This document shows positions 12,309 through 23,621 of a DNA stretch of 64,000 nucleotides, in pieces. The notes beneath the pieces are model-generated. The model saw only the letters and a program-made list of their open reading frames with translations. It did no database searches and was not told the DNA's origin. Each line of letters opens with the position of its first letter. The stretch's first letter is position 1. The position numbers and the translations under genes are program-made. This DNA is from Edaphochlamys debaryana (taxonomy: Eukaryota; Chlorophyta; Chlorophyceae; Chlamydomonadales), in the NCBI GenBank assembly GCA_016858145.1, contig JAEHOE010000111.1, forward strand, positions 186,001-250,000. The letters run 5' to 3'.

Positions 12309-13273
12309 GTCAACAACAAGCAGTGGGGGCAAGAGAGCCCAGGCAAGACGTGAGATTAGCTAGGGCCGGTCCAACTTTGCAGGCCAGTCCGGCGCATAGG
12401 GTGGGGACCGCTGTCGGGGAAGCATGTGGCTGTGGGCACCGGCTCCGTGTCGGAGACCGCTGGCACGTTCAAGAGACAACTGGAGAGCGGCCGGAGGATG
12501 TTGGCGGTTGGTTAGGGACGCGGCCGTGAGGGCGCAGGCCGCAGTTGCTCCGACGGGAAAGGCAGAGAAAGGCGAAGCCCGCAAGCTGAGGCCCTGGCCC
12601 TGGCAACAGAGGCAAGCAAAGTGTAGGGCTGCGTCCCTGCAAGGCCCTGCCACGGCTGCTGCTTGGGAGGGCAGCCCGTGGCGAGGCCTTTAGCTTTCCA
12701 CCGGTATCCCATCTGTCCAAGCCTTCAACGAGCAACCCGGGCGGCTGGGCTGCCGCGCATGCACGACGGCGTAGGAGGTATAGGTAGGGCCAGTACGCGA
12801 TGGCTTCTAAGGATCTAAGCGTGTGGCCGGGTTATTGTGCCATGAGGGCACGAGGGCTGCACGAGTGGCCGGGGAGAATGGGGGACGCCCCATATGCGAG
12901 TGAGGAGGCGGGGGGCAGTGGGGGGGCCTGACCTTGGGGCCAGGGTTACACGCAACTGATGAGCCGGCTGTGCCCCGGCTGCCCCCGTACAACCGACTCG
13001 GGCACCCCACAGGTACCACCGTGTCACCCCTACCACCGCCTCGCCCGATTCCAGGTGCCGACGCATACGCCTGCATACGTACGACAATAGCGCAGCGATA
13101 ACTGACCATACATCCGGGATCCGGCCCCAGCTCTTGTCCGCAAGCGTCAGCCCGAAGGCGGAGCTGGAGGCACGACTGGCCGCGCCCCACGAAGCCAGCT
13201 TGCGCCAGTTTGCCCCAACGGCCCCGAAGCCCGAGCACCTTTCCCGGTACACTGCACACGCAAAGCGCACCCC

Positions 13274-13361
13274 GAACCCAGGCCTCCTGATGAAATGGCC
13301 GAAGTGTATGTGCTAGCCCGTGCACATGCACTTCGGCCATTTCATCAAGCGGCCTGGGTTC
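13274..13361. repeat. 88-bp inverted repeat (hairpin)
   Basis: Left arm 13274-13313 pairs with right arm 13322-13361; about 36 of 40 positions match, around a short loop near 13314-13321. The core GATGAAATGGCCGAAGTG is perfect. Partial complementarity continues outward. It may be a small-RNA precursor or a transposon fold-back. Confidence 0.7.
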
Positions 13362-16360
13362 AGGCTCGTGGCGTTGCGGTGAAAGGTCCATTGAAGGCAC
13401 ACATCTGCACCTCGTTGCGGGCTTGGCAGATGGACCTGCCGGGGCAACCGACGCGCGGAGCCACGGTGGAGCAAAGAGCCCTGCAAGGGCACAGCGGGGG
13501 CAGACGTGGAGGGACGTGGAGGCTGGCGTGTGAGGGGATCCGCAAACTCGAAACAGAAACCCGACACAGGGCTGCCCCTGGCTGTCCGAGCGGGTGCGTG
13601 CTGTCACGTCACCTGGGGACCTGGCGCGGCCGCAGCGTCGACGGAAGCGACGCTTTCGCCACCACCACTGCCGAGGCCAATCGTCCTGGATCCCACCAAG
13701 AAGGCCGCGCTGATGACCAGAGCACACGGCAGCACCGGTAGGCTGTTGCACGAGGGTGGTTGAACATGAGGATTGGGTGTCCACGCGACACGCTCCTGCG
13801 TGTGCCGCGCGCTTTGCGGCTGTACCATAGCACTTGCATGCCCACGAGCGATTGGCATGCGCTCATGGCAGGGCACGCACATTGACAAGTCGGGGGTGCA
13901 CTTCTAAGTTTCTACGGCATGCGGCGTGGTGTGTGTGGCGTGTGGCCTGGAGCAATGACACGTGTACCACTGAGTAAGCAAGGGTCCCCTGGACCACTAG
14001 TTGTCTTTGTGGCGAGCAAGGCGCCCTGGATACCCTGGGACGAGTGGAAGGGCACCGTATGTGGGATAAGGGTGTGTGGTCGTGAGGGCTGAGCGGTCGG
14101 GAGCACATCTGCGGCCTGTGTACAATATTGCAAGTGGATCTGGACCATGCAAGATGGGTGGCGAGGGCCAAGGGGGAAGAGGGTGTGTGGTTGTTGACGC
14201 TCGGAGGTGTTTGGTGGTCACGGCAATTGTGGTTTGGGTTGATTGATGTGGTTGTGCGGTAGTGCGTGAAGCTTTCAAAGGGGCCTTATGCGATTGCCCG
14301 GGAGTACATAAGGAGTGACCGGTGACGGATGGGGTAAGCCCCGGATCCAAAACCGTGATCGTCTGGAGCGTAAACCTGCCCTGACTCGCTATTCTGCGGC
14401 TTTATTGCCAAGTGCTATCCTGCCGAGCCCTCTGTAGTCTGAGAGCTCACTTCTGTCTCCGACCTGGAGCCCCGCGCCCTGTTCCCAGAGGCGTCAGGCA
14501 CGGACCCCTGGTCCCTGCCCCCACTCAGCCTGCCTGCCCCGCAGCCGGCTGTGTTTGTCTCGTGTCCCCTTCAGCGCTCGCACTAGCGCCACAGGACACG
14601 CTCCCCGCTCCTCGCCTGCATCAGTGCGCGAGCGGAGGCGAGCGCATTGGCTTCCTACCCGATCACACGCTAAACCCTGCGGGCCCTCAGCCCAGCCAGG
14701 TCTTCGCCGCAGCAGCCCCGCGCCGCTGCTCCATCCCCCCCCCCTTCCGTCAGCTCACACCCCTTTGACCCCGTCACGCTATACGCTTCCGCTGCATCAC
14801 TTCCCAAACCTAAGTCTCACTTCGACGTGCGCAATACCCCTGCGTCACGAGACCCGCGCTTGAGACATCCCGAGCCCGCTCCCTGAGGCGAGACCAGAGT
14901 CAGCGTCTTCACACGCTAGATCCTGGGCACCACCGGGCGTGCAGAACGATCCTAGGGCAGCAATCCACACGACTGGGCCACAAAAAAAAATTTTGTGGGT
15001 ACTCATTAAGTGTGGCCCTGCTTTCCGCGTTGTACAAGGCGCTAGACTCGCGCGCCGGGCTGATGAACCTGGCAATAAGAGGATGGCGAGGGGCGGGGGC
15101 CGAAGGGCTCTTATGCCGTCCTGAAGCAGCGTAGGGCAGTGCTGACCCGAAGTGCACCCCTTCGCAGAACGCGCTCGTGTCGCTAGGATTTTGCGTATGC
15201 AAGCGCCACTTTCGCCACGGGGCCTGGGCGCCTGGCGCTAGCTATCTTCGCTGCATTGCGGTGCGCCAGCACCATGATGAATGCAGCATGCCCTGGATGT
15301 CGTGCGGGTGGCAAGAAGGGCCCACAGCTCAATGCCTCAATCCCTGCCCGACCTAAAAGAGCGACCAGGGGTCGAGGTCACGGAGCCTTGCTCCTCGGGG
15401 CCCCTGTGACCCCTGCCACGGCTGCCAGCAACGGCCTCTCGCCCCCCCCCCCCTTCCCCCCCCGCAGGCCTCTAGCATGGCTTGTAAGCAATCCCGACGG
15501 AGAAGGCTGAGCAGGCGGTGTGGACCGTAAGAATGCATTGCTGGCCGCTGTTGTTGCCGGTCGGTCAGGCGAGGGCGGCGAGGGGGCAGGTGGTTCGAGG
15601 CGTTCCAGACTGCTTTCCAGGGGGCTCGGCCCTAGGCTCGCCGACAAGGCCCCACGAAGCCGGTCGTCTCCTGCGCCTTTGCTTCCCAGTCTCCTTGCTG
15701 TCCCCTACCATATTGCCCACTCGGCCGCGGGCTGAACCGCAGCGCAAGAAGCTGGGTCCGCGGCAGTTCCCCATGTCGCATGTCGCACGTGCCCAACCCC
15801 AGCAAACATCGCCAAGGCTCTGTCAGAAGCGATCGGCACCCAAGGCATTGCGCGTGTGAGTTGAAGCGGCCAAGGGTCTGTCGTGCCCCCGCCTCGCGCC
15901 TCCGCATGCCTGATGCCGCCCAGCCCGAAGGTGCTCACAGCGCCGCATGTCCTACGGGAATCGTTACGCGAATGGAGCGAGCTGAGAGCGCCGCGCTCCC
16001 GAAGGCCTCGCCACGAGAGAAATCCGTTTTGCGAGAAAAGCGACCGTTTTGTGTAAAGGTCCCCCAGGGACACTGCGCGCGGTGAGTGGCCCCTGCGCTG
16101 TGCTCGGCTAGCTGGTATTTAGTGCGACTCGTCGCCAAGCGCCATTCCGGACGCTCGCCGTGCGGACCAGCGGGATGTTGCGCAAGTCGCACGTCGGCTG
16201 GCACACGCTCCGGGCTTTGCACATTGTGCCAGAGGGGGGTAGCTCACTCTGCGCAATCTGCTTGCCCGATTGCGTCCCATTCCAGCGGTCCAGAGGCCCG
16301 CATCTCTGCGACTGCATCTCTCGCGTACGGCATCGCGCTTGCATCGCGCTCGCGCAAGGA

Positions 16361-16433
16361 CTCTTAAGGCGTCGCCGCGCCTGGTTTGGTACACAAGGTC
16401 ACATCCTCGTGTCAACAGCCCTCACCAGTAACA
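16361..16433 (+). promoter_or_regulatory. LHCBM-A core promoter / 5' UTR block
   Basis: The last 70 bp before the ATG are conserved with the same position in LHCBM-C and D: a CTCTTAAG box, a GGTACAC motif and CATCCTCGTGTCAACAGCCC just before the start. Upstream sequence is not alignable, so this block is probably the functional core promoter plus leader. Confidence 0.55.
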
Positions 16434-17746
16434 ATGGCCGCTGTCATGAAGTCGTCCGTCCGCAGCTCCGTGCGCCCCACCGTGGGCAGCCGGGTAAGCA
16501 TGCGTCGCGACTCCTCGCTCAGCTGCGACCATCTCTGGAGATCCCTTTGCCTAGCTGCTTGAATCCACCCACTGCTACCTGTGGCATTGCGACTGTCGCT
16601 CAACTGGGCTCGTAGAGCCAGGCGCCTCTTCACATGTCTGAAGCGCTTTTTGTCCCTTGGTCCCCTTGCAGGTTGCCGTTGTGCCCCGCGCCGCCATCGA
16701 GTGGTACGGCCCCGACCGGCCCAAGTTCCTGGGTGAGTCGCATGTTCAGCGCTTGGGCTTGGGCTTAGGGTTGTGTTGGCGCAAGGGGGCATCGTATCTT
16801 CTCCTTCGGGCTCGAGCGGTACAATCGCCCTGCGTCTGTGCCTTAGCATGTGGCTTGAGCATTCGGAGCGCGGTCTGCCTCTCGTGTTGGCGCCTTCTAG
16901 CTTCTCGTCTGCCCGCTACTTTCGGCATGTCCTGAGCTCTTGTCTCTCCGCTATCTGCAGGCCCGTTCTCCGAGGCCACCCCCTCGTACCTGAAGGGCGA
17001 GTTCCCCGGCGACTACGGCTGGGACACCGCCGGTCTGTCGGCTGACCCCGAGACCTTTAAGCGCTACCGCGAGGTGGAGGTCATCCACGCCCGCTGGGCC
17101 CTGCTGGGCGCTCTGGGCTGCGTGACCCCCGAGCTGCTGGCCAAGTCCGGCGTGCCGTTCGGCGAGGCCGTGTGGTTCAAGGCCGGCGCCCAGATCTTCG
17201 CTGACGGCGGCCTGAACTACCTGGGCAACGAGTCCATCGTGCACGCCCAGTCCATCATCCTGACCCTGGCCGTCCAGGTAGGGATCTCTGGGCGGGTTTA
17301 CCCTCTGCTCATGTTAGTCCTGTCGGCTCTCTGTCCCGGTCCTTGGCGGTCCTTGCTGCGTATCCTACGGTTCTTGGCCCGGTCTGGCTGGTATCTGACC
17401 CCGCTCTCCCTGCCCTTGCCCCTGTCATCCCCAGGTCATCCTGATGTCCCAGGCTGAGTCCTTCCGCGCTGCCGGCGGCGGCGGCGGTGTCCCCGAGGGC
17501 CTGGACTCCCTGTACCCCGGTGGCCCCTTCGACCCCCTCGGCCTGTCGGACGACCCCGATGCCCTGGCTGAGCTCAAGGTTAAGGAGCTTAAGAACGGCC
17601 GCCTGGCCATGGTCTCCATGTTCGGCTTCTTCGTGCAGGCCATCGTGACCGGCAAGGGCCCCATTGCCAACCTGGACGACCACCTGGCCAACCCCACCGT
17701 CAACAACGCCTTCGCCTACGCCACCAAGTTCACCCCCTCGGCGTAA
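16434..17746 (+). CDS. LHCBM: LHCBM-A, major light-harvesting chlorophyll a/b protein of photosystem II
   Basis: Thylakoid antenna protein binding chlorophyll a, b and carotenoids, forming LHCII trimers. Exons 16434-16493, 16672-16732, 16961-17277, 17435-17746; 249 residues. Exon 1 is the plastid transit peptide start ([20 protein letters not shown]). WYGPDR at 31-36 is the trimerization motif. [14 protein letters not shown] carries the helix 1 Glu/His/Arg ligands; a second helix follows around [13 protein letters not shown]; helix 3 has [20 protein letters not shown]. It has EATPSY where the other four copies have ENDTPSY, one residue shorter. It also differs by LTLAVQ, PTVNNAF and an [11 protein letters not shown] linker, so it is the most divergent copy along with B. 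The same exon structure is kept in all five genes. Confidence 0.96.
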
Positions 17747-17995
17747 ATGTGTGCCTAGCGCACGTGAGCCCCTAGGGACGCATGGATGTCGCCTCCGGCC
17801 GTGCGCAGCGTGCTGAGAACATCATGTAGCCCATGTTCGCCGTGAGCCTGCGCGTAGCAGGCGGTTTTTGGCGTGTATGATAATGTAGGTGCCGCCCAAC
17901 GTCCCGACAGTTGGCCTGGTTGCCGGTTTCATACGTGGAGGGTGTCGGAAGTGATGTGTGGTGCAGTGTCCAGTGGTTTGCCCGAGAAGAAAATT

Positions 17996-18000
17996 TGTAA
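17996..18000 (+). promoter_or_regulatory. poly(A) signal of LHCBM-A
   Basis: TGTAA about 250 bp after the stop codon, the usual green-algal polyadenylation signal at a typical distance. Confidence 0.6.
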
Positions 18001-19089
18001 TTTGGTGAGCTCTACATCTTTGCCCGCTGCCCCTAGCCTCGGCGCACAGAGCCAAATCATACTTCGGCCCCAGCGCTTCTCTGCACCGACAGCTTGCTCT
18101 GCAAACTAGGCTGCTACTAGTACTATGTCAGTTGTCCTTCACCCCCAGCTGAGCTCCTGAGCGCGACCGAGTCAGCTAATACTCCTTCAGCCGTCTTTTC
18201 CCCCCCCACTAAGCTGCAATCCTCCCTCCCCCCAACTGTGCGCGTGTGCCTTCGTCAGTTAATTCTTGCGCCCAGCAAATGCCGTTGTGCAGATGAACTT
18301 TATCCCTCCGGCATGCCTGACTTACTGCGACTGCGTAGCCGAAGCGCATAGATGTAAGCACGCAGCAAACCGTTGATGCCCTCGCCCTGGTCATCCATCT
18401 GCACACAGGGAGGTAGAAGGGTCATGGCAGTGTGCCAGCTCAGCCGCAATGCAGCAAGGCGGACACTGGTACCGGCGCAACTGCTAAACAGATCAGCATG
18501 TAGCGGAACGTTCCTGCAGACTTGTGTCTCCGCCTGTGATGCTGCTAGAACGTCGCTGGCTTGGCCAGCTCTGCCACCCACCAGTAATAGGGGTGCTTGC
18601 AGCCTCCCCCCTGCGTGTGGAGGCTGCCTGCGTGCACCCACCCTCACCCACCAGTTAGGGAAAGCGTTGGGTGCAAGCAGGTGTGGAAGGAGAGCCGCAT
18701 GGGCCAGATCTGTGGTGGTCAAGGCAGGGAGGAGCGAAGAGCGCAACAGCTGACCGGCCAGTGGGGAAGGTGACAACTCCGGTAGGCTGGGGACATGGCA
18801 AATCGCAACGGGACGACGGGGACGAACTGGGCACGCTGGGCACGGCTGACCGCCCTACAGTTGTGCTCCCAGCGTGCAGCGTGCGTGGAGAGTCCTCACC
18901 TCGCTTCGGCCGTGCTCGGTAGCTATATTGGCGTAGCTATGTGGGCTAAGAGGGTCGCACTTTGCAGGCATCGACGACACATGCAACCATTCGATGGACC
19001 TGAGCTCAGGCGCGCAATTTCGCGTTGGTGCTCTTGCCTAGCTTGGCCTTCGCGCTCTAGCACTCGGCTGCATGCGGCCTGGCGACCTC
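18001..19089. other. intergenic DNA between LHCBM-A and LHCBM-B
   Basis: No supported exon on either strand. The open frames present lack family motifs and splice context. Confidence 0.4.
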
Positions 19090-19141
19090 GGGGCCAGGCC
19101 GGGGGGTCTCGGCCTGGCCCCGTCGCCGAGCGAATATAAGG
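19090..19141 (+). promoter_or_regulatory. LHCBM-B promoter: GC-rich dyad plus TATA box
   Basis: A perfect 11-bp inverted repeat, GGGGCCAGGCC at 19090-19100 and its complement at 19111-19121, sits directly upstream of AATATAAGG at 19133-19141. The ATG follows 69 bp later. The other LHCBM copies have no such dyad and have a CTTAAG-type box instead, so this copy is likely regulated differently. Confidence 0.6.
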
Positions 19142-19209
19142 AGTCGCTCATCTCCCTTTCTTCACAGACCTACATCTGTGCCACTCGCCTCCCGCATACC
19201 TTGAACACA

Positions 19210-20548
19210 ATGGCTGCTCTGCTTAAGTCGTCCGTCCGCAGCTCCGTGCGCCCCACCGTGGGCAGCCGGGTGAGCAGGCGTCGCGGCATCTGTATCGCGC
19301 TTCTCCTTCCGGGGAGCGTTGCCTCCCACTAGCTGACATGTCGTCGCCTAAGCTGTTGCACTGCACCCTGATGTTCATCACTTGCTGGGCAGAGCAGTTG
19401 GTGCCGCGATGTGGCCAGGCGATGGCGTTATCTCCTCGCGACTTGGCCCCACGCTTCCGCAGGCTCGCGTCGTGCCTCGTGCGGCCATTGAGTGGTACGG
19501 CCCCGACCGCCCCAAGTTCCTGGGTGAGCGCTTTGGCGGGGCTTGGGGTTCTGCGGGGATGCTCGGCCGATTCGTCCCAACCGCCTCGGCCTTTAGGGCG
19601 CTTTGCCCTGATCCTCCAGTCGCTTTTGCATGTCGCGACGGCCATCGACTCAGCCCTGACACGCCCTTACCGCCGTGTCGGGTGTCGCACGCCCAACCCG
19701 CAGGCCCGTTCTCCGAGAACGACACCCCCTCGTATCTGAAGGGCGAGTTCCCCGGCGACTACGGCTGGGACACCGCCGGTCTGTCGGCTGACCCCCAGAC
19801 CTTCGCCAAGTACCGCGAGATCGAGGTCATCCACGCCCGCTGGGCCCTGCTGGGCGCTCTGGGCATCGTCACTCCTGAGCTGCTGGCCAAGAACGGCGTG
19901 CCGTTCGGCGAGGCCGTGTGGTTCAAGGCCGGCGCCCAGATCTTCTCCGAGGATGGGCTCAACTACCTGGGCAACCCCAACCTGGTGCACGCCCAGTCCA
20001 TCATCGCTACCCTGGCCGTCCAGGTGAGAAGGGGGCCTGTTGGGCTGGGGTCCTCTGGGGGCGGTACTGCAGCGATTGGTGTCGGCAGTTTGCTGCGCGC
20101 GGCGGGGCGGGGCTTGTTCCGTCCATGTCTCAATGCGCTAGCCTCGGCACACCCATCGACTTGTTGCCTGGCCAACCACTGTTCCTCCGTTCCCTTTTGA
20201 CCACCGCCATGTGCTTCGCTCCCCTATCCCCCACAGGTCATCCTTCTGTCGCAGGCGGAGTCCTTCCGTGTTGCTGGCAGCGGCGGTGGCGTGCCCGAGG
20301 GCCTCGACACCCTGTACCCCGGCGGCCCCTTCGACCCCCTCGGCCTGGCCGACGACCCCGATGCCCTGGCTGAGCTGAAGGTCAAGGAGATCAAGAACGG
20401 CCGCCTGGCCATGGTCTCCAACCTGGGCTTCTTCGTGCAGGCCATCGTGACCGGCAAGGGCCCCATTGCCAACCTGGACGACCACCTGGCCAACCCCGGC
20501 GTCAACAACGCCTTCGCCTACGCCACCAAGTTCACCCCCTCCTCTTAG
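19210..20548 (+). CDS. LHCBM: LHCBM-B, divergent LHCII protein
   Basis: LHCII antenna protein. Exons 19210-19269, 19463-19523, 19704-20023, 20237-20548; 250 residues. The transit peptide begins [20 protein letters not shown]. The WYGPDR trimer motif, the EVIHAR helix 1 ligands and KNGRLAMVS helix 3 ligands are intact. Distinct residues include [70 protein letters not shown] instead of SMFGFFVQ, and a C-terminal FTPSS. These changes and its own promoter set it apart from C/D/E. In C. reinhardtii one copy of a similar cluster, LHCBM9, is stress-specific; that role here is only a guess. Confidence 0.95.
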
Positions 20549-20831
20549 ATGCCTCTGCAGCTAGGCTGCGCCCTCCTGAGCTGTCATACAAGCACTGAGC
20601 AGGGGTCTTGAGGGGATGGCGGGCGTCAGAGTGGAGACGGAGAGTGCCAAACACATATTGAGCGTTTGAGAAGATTGCCGCCCAAGTGCGGTGCCCTGCG
20701 CTGTACCACCACCTAGCCGCCATGGCTGTGTTGTATGCCCTACATTTGTGGCTGTGATGTATGAGATGTGCTGAAGAACACTTAAGTACCTTTGTTCGGG
20801 CAGCGGCGTGCGGTGCACATACCCTGCACAC

Positions 20832-20836
20832 TGTAA
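20832..20836 (+). promoter_or_regulatory. poly(A) signal of LHCBM-B
   Basis: TGTAA 284 bp after the stop codon. Confidence 0.55.
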
Positions 20837-21224
20837 GGAAGAGAAGATGATTGTTCCTGCCCCACTTCGAGCCCCCAGCAGCCAAGGGTCAGGCTGTACG
20901 CCGTGACAGCGTAGGGAATCCTGGTCAGTCAGCGCGCATAACAGAGCTCAGCCAGCACCTTGGACTCGGGTCGCTGCGGTCTGCGCGGGCACCAGCGCTA
21001 CCCGCCCTCCGCACAAGGGACATGCTGTGACAGGATCCCCTGACCACTCTCGACCTCCCTCGCAACTGTAGGTGCTTACCAGGGTGTCTGTCCTCCTCAG
21101 AACAGGGAAATGGCTCCGGCATACCACCATGGGGGCAGGGGGTGGAAAGGGTAGTCCTACTTGTCTCCGTGACAGCGTCTCAAGCTCGCGCGCCACTCTC
21201 CTGGGGTGAGCATCAAGCCTGTCG

Positions 21225-21647
21225 TAGTGAGGCAGGGTTGCACAATACGGCAGCCCCCGGTGCCAATACGCGTATTCATACGCAATACGGCCCCCTCCTC
21301 GATAAAACGGCTGAATACGGCTTCAATACGGCGGCGCCCAGCCTTCTTAATACGGCAGCGTACGGCAGCCCATACTGCCGCCTTGTGCACGAGCGATTGC
21401 GCTCCGCGTTCACGTAGAAGCGCAGGAAATGCGTAGGGCATCGGCTGCGGCGGAACGGACGGCGGAGCTGCAGACCGACGCACCCCAGCACCCCACGTTA
21501 CCCCCCGCCCTCCGCCGGCCCCCCGCTGCCCGGCCGGTACCCCCGCGCCGCATGCCGTATTAATACGGCAGCGAGAGGCCGTATCCGTATTAATACGTAT
21601 CCGTATCAATACGGGGACTGATACGTATTGGCAACCCTGTAGTGAGG
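21225..21647. mobile_element. hAT-like non-autonomous element (MITE), 407 bp
   Basis: The element is 21233-21639. It starts CAGGGTTGC and ends GCAACCCTG, perfect 9-bp terminal inverted repeats, with further AATACG-type inverted similarity inside. It is flanked by a perfect 8-bp direct repeat, TAGTGAGG, at 21225-21232 and 21640-21647. An 8-bp target duplication with CAGGG-type ends is the hallmark of the hAT superfamily. The interior is packed with AATACGG/CCGTATT subrepeats and encodes no transposase, so it needs a transposase supplied elsewhere. Confidence 0.85.
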
Positions 21648-21772
21648 GGTCCAGGTCTGGGGGTCTAGTATGGACAATCCCTGCTCGCCTAGCTCCCGCA
21701 GCCTGCTTTCACGGGCTTTGCCAAGCCACGTCACTGGTAGCCCCCCGAGCCAAATCGATTGTACGCTCAGAG

Positions 21773-21982
21773 GTAGATGACATCAACGTAGCGCAAAGCA
21801 CCTTGTTGTGGGAGTAGGGCGTGTGTCGCAAACTACGCAGACCTCAGGGGAATTGTACGCTCAGGGGTACCAGTACGCTCGCTCCTCCCCTCTGGCTCCT
21901 ACCCCGCTCCCACAGGTCTGCGTAGTCTGCGACACACGCCCTACGCCACAACCAAGCGCCTCGCTTCGTTGATGTCTTCTAC
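21773..21982. repeat. 210-bp fold-back element
   Basis: A left arm of about 70 bp (21773-21844) is an imperfect inverted copy of the right arm (21914-21982); the inner part, AGGGCGTGTGTCGCA followed by CTACGCAGACCT, pairs almost perfectly. Two direct copies of TTGTACGCTCAG lie at about 21759 and 21853. The right arm is related to a 49-bp insertion at 26424-26472. No coding capacity. Confidence 0.75.
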
Positions 21983-22350
21983 ACCCCGCTCCCCTTGCAT
22001 CTCCCCCGCCTGCGCCCCCTCCACCTTCACCTTAGTTGCTCTTCACTTGCCCCTAGGCATGTAGTACGCGTGAACAAGGCCCCAGACAATGTACTGTGCA
22101 GGGGATTCGACGGAACTCCGCCCACCGGGAAGGTCCGAGGTCCACGGGTTGGTTGGCTCTGCCAGCTCTGCACTTAGTGCACTGTTCCCGGGATAGACAT
22201 CCCGCACCCTATCCTTATACATTCGAAATTACTCTATCAGGGCCCTGCCCCTGATCCTGCATGTGCCGCTGCTCCTCACCTCCACCCGGCAGGTGGGCCA
22301 GACCCGGATTGCGCTTTGCTTTAACCCGGCAGGTGGGCCAGACCCGGATA
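21983..22350. other. spacer before the LHCBM tandem duplication
   Basis: No gene. A tandem pair of about 27 bp (core CCGGCAGGTGGGCCAGACCC) lies at about 22287-22313 and 22325-22351, ending where the duplicated unit begins. Confidence 0.5.
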
Positions 22351-23548
22351 GCAGCGCATCGTCGTGATTCCTGAGTCCTGGTGCAGTTGCGTATTCCTGG
22401 GCTCAGCAGAGTGCAGCATCCGGCGCTGTGCGGGCTGGGCGGGCACCCAGCATGCATGTGAACCCAGGTGGGGAGGACGAAGACGGCGTGCCAGGCAGGT
22501 ACCGGCACCCTAGCCACCCCAGCTGCCGAATGCAGGAAGCAGGCGCGACACCGCGTCCGCCTTCCCTTCCCTACCCAGTAGGTGGAGCTCTCGCTCAACC
22601 CCTCCCCTTCTGGAGGCGGTTCCTGCTGTAACTATCGCATCCCTCCCTTCTGATAATTGCCCCCCGGTGCAACCCAGCAGCGGCACCTCCGCTATGATCT
22701 GGTCCACAAGGCTGCCCCGAAGGAAACACTACGCGTGCTCCTGCGACCTAGCGGCATTGCCCATCGGGGGAGTCGTGCGGGAACGGCGGGGCGCGGGGCG
22801 CCAACCTTCGGGCCGCGGTGGTACCCGGTGGCCGCTTACCAACATCGTCATATGAGCTGGCTACCGGCGGCGTGTCGCCATCGCAAGAGCACAGCGGGTA
22901 ACTGAGCGGTGCGAGGGAAGCTTGCGTGCCGATGCCGATGTGCCAATCCTTCTTGTGCCAATTCTGCTTGTCACGGCAGCCTGGCTGGCTTGCAAATGCG
23001 GCCGCACACGCTTTGAGCAGATCCGGCTCAGTTGTCTCCGCTCGTGACGCGCTCGCTCGGGCACCGCTTTCCGCGAAAGGGCAGAAGTCGTTGGGACAAC
23101 CGCCCGGCAACCGACGGAGCGTGCCGAACGCCGGCCCGGCACGCCGACGCTGTCGCGCGGTCGCGGACGTAGCAGGCATCCAGGTTCGCAAGTCACCCGG
23201 CCAGCAGGTCCACGGCGGACAAAGAAAACGTCCGCGCGGGCTGCCTGATCGCGCGATAAAGAGAACCGAGGTGCATATTTCTCGGCCTGCAACTAAGGGA
23301 TCTGAAGCGCTCTTGCGCGACTACAGTTTGATGAGCCCGCGGGGTGGCTCCGCTGCGGTCTCACGCCAAGCATCAGCATCGGCCACTTGCCGAGCCGTCG
23401 CGAACGGGCCTCCCAAGTGGCACTTCAAAGTGGTGTAAAGCGGACGCGTGGTGTCGCAAGAGCCACAGCGAATCTGAGCGGGAGACCGCGGAGCAGCGAC
23501 ATTGTACGGCGATCGTCAGCTTGCGGGCCCGGGATCGGGAGGCACCGC

Positions 23549-23621
23549 CTCTTAAGTGGCGTCGCTGCCCACATTTCGGTACACCAGGTTACATCCTCGT
23601 GTCAACAGCCCTTCCAGCACA
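23549..23621 (+). promoter_or_regulatory. LHCBM-C core promoter / 5' UTR block
   Basis: CTCTTAAG at 23549 and the leader CATCCTCGTGTCAACAGCCC before the ATG match those of LHCBM-A. The same block is at 28324-28396 for LHCBM-D. Confidence 0.55.

Larger units (their letters stand above)
12309..16433. other. gene-poor intergenic region
   Basis: About 4.1 kb between the WD40 gene and LHCBM-A. Open frames here, including a 325-codon one on the minus strand at 12807-13784, show no family motif and no consistent exon pattern. A strong hairpin lies at 13274-13361. A small A-rich hairpin (CCACA arms) is near 14975-14998. The last few hundred bases hold the LHCBM-A promoter. Confidence 0.5.

Noticed and set aside
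12807..13784. 325-codon minus-strand open frame
   Set aside because: Compositionally typical of GC-rich noncoding DNA, no family motif, and it runs through the inverted repeat at 13274-13361.
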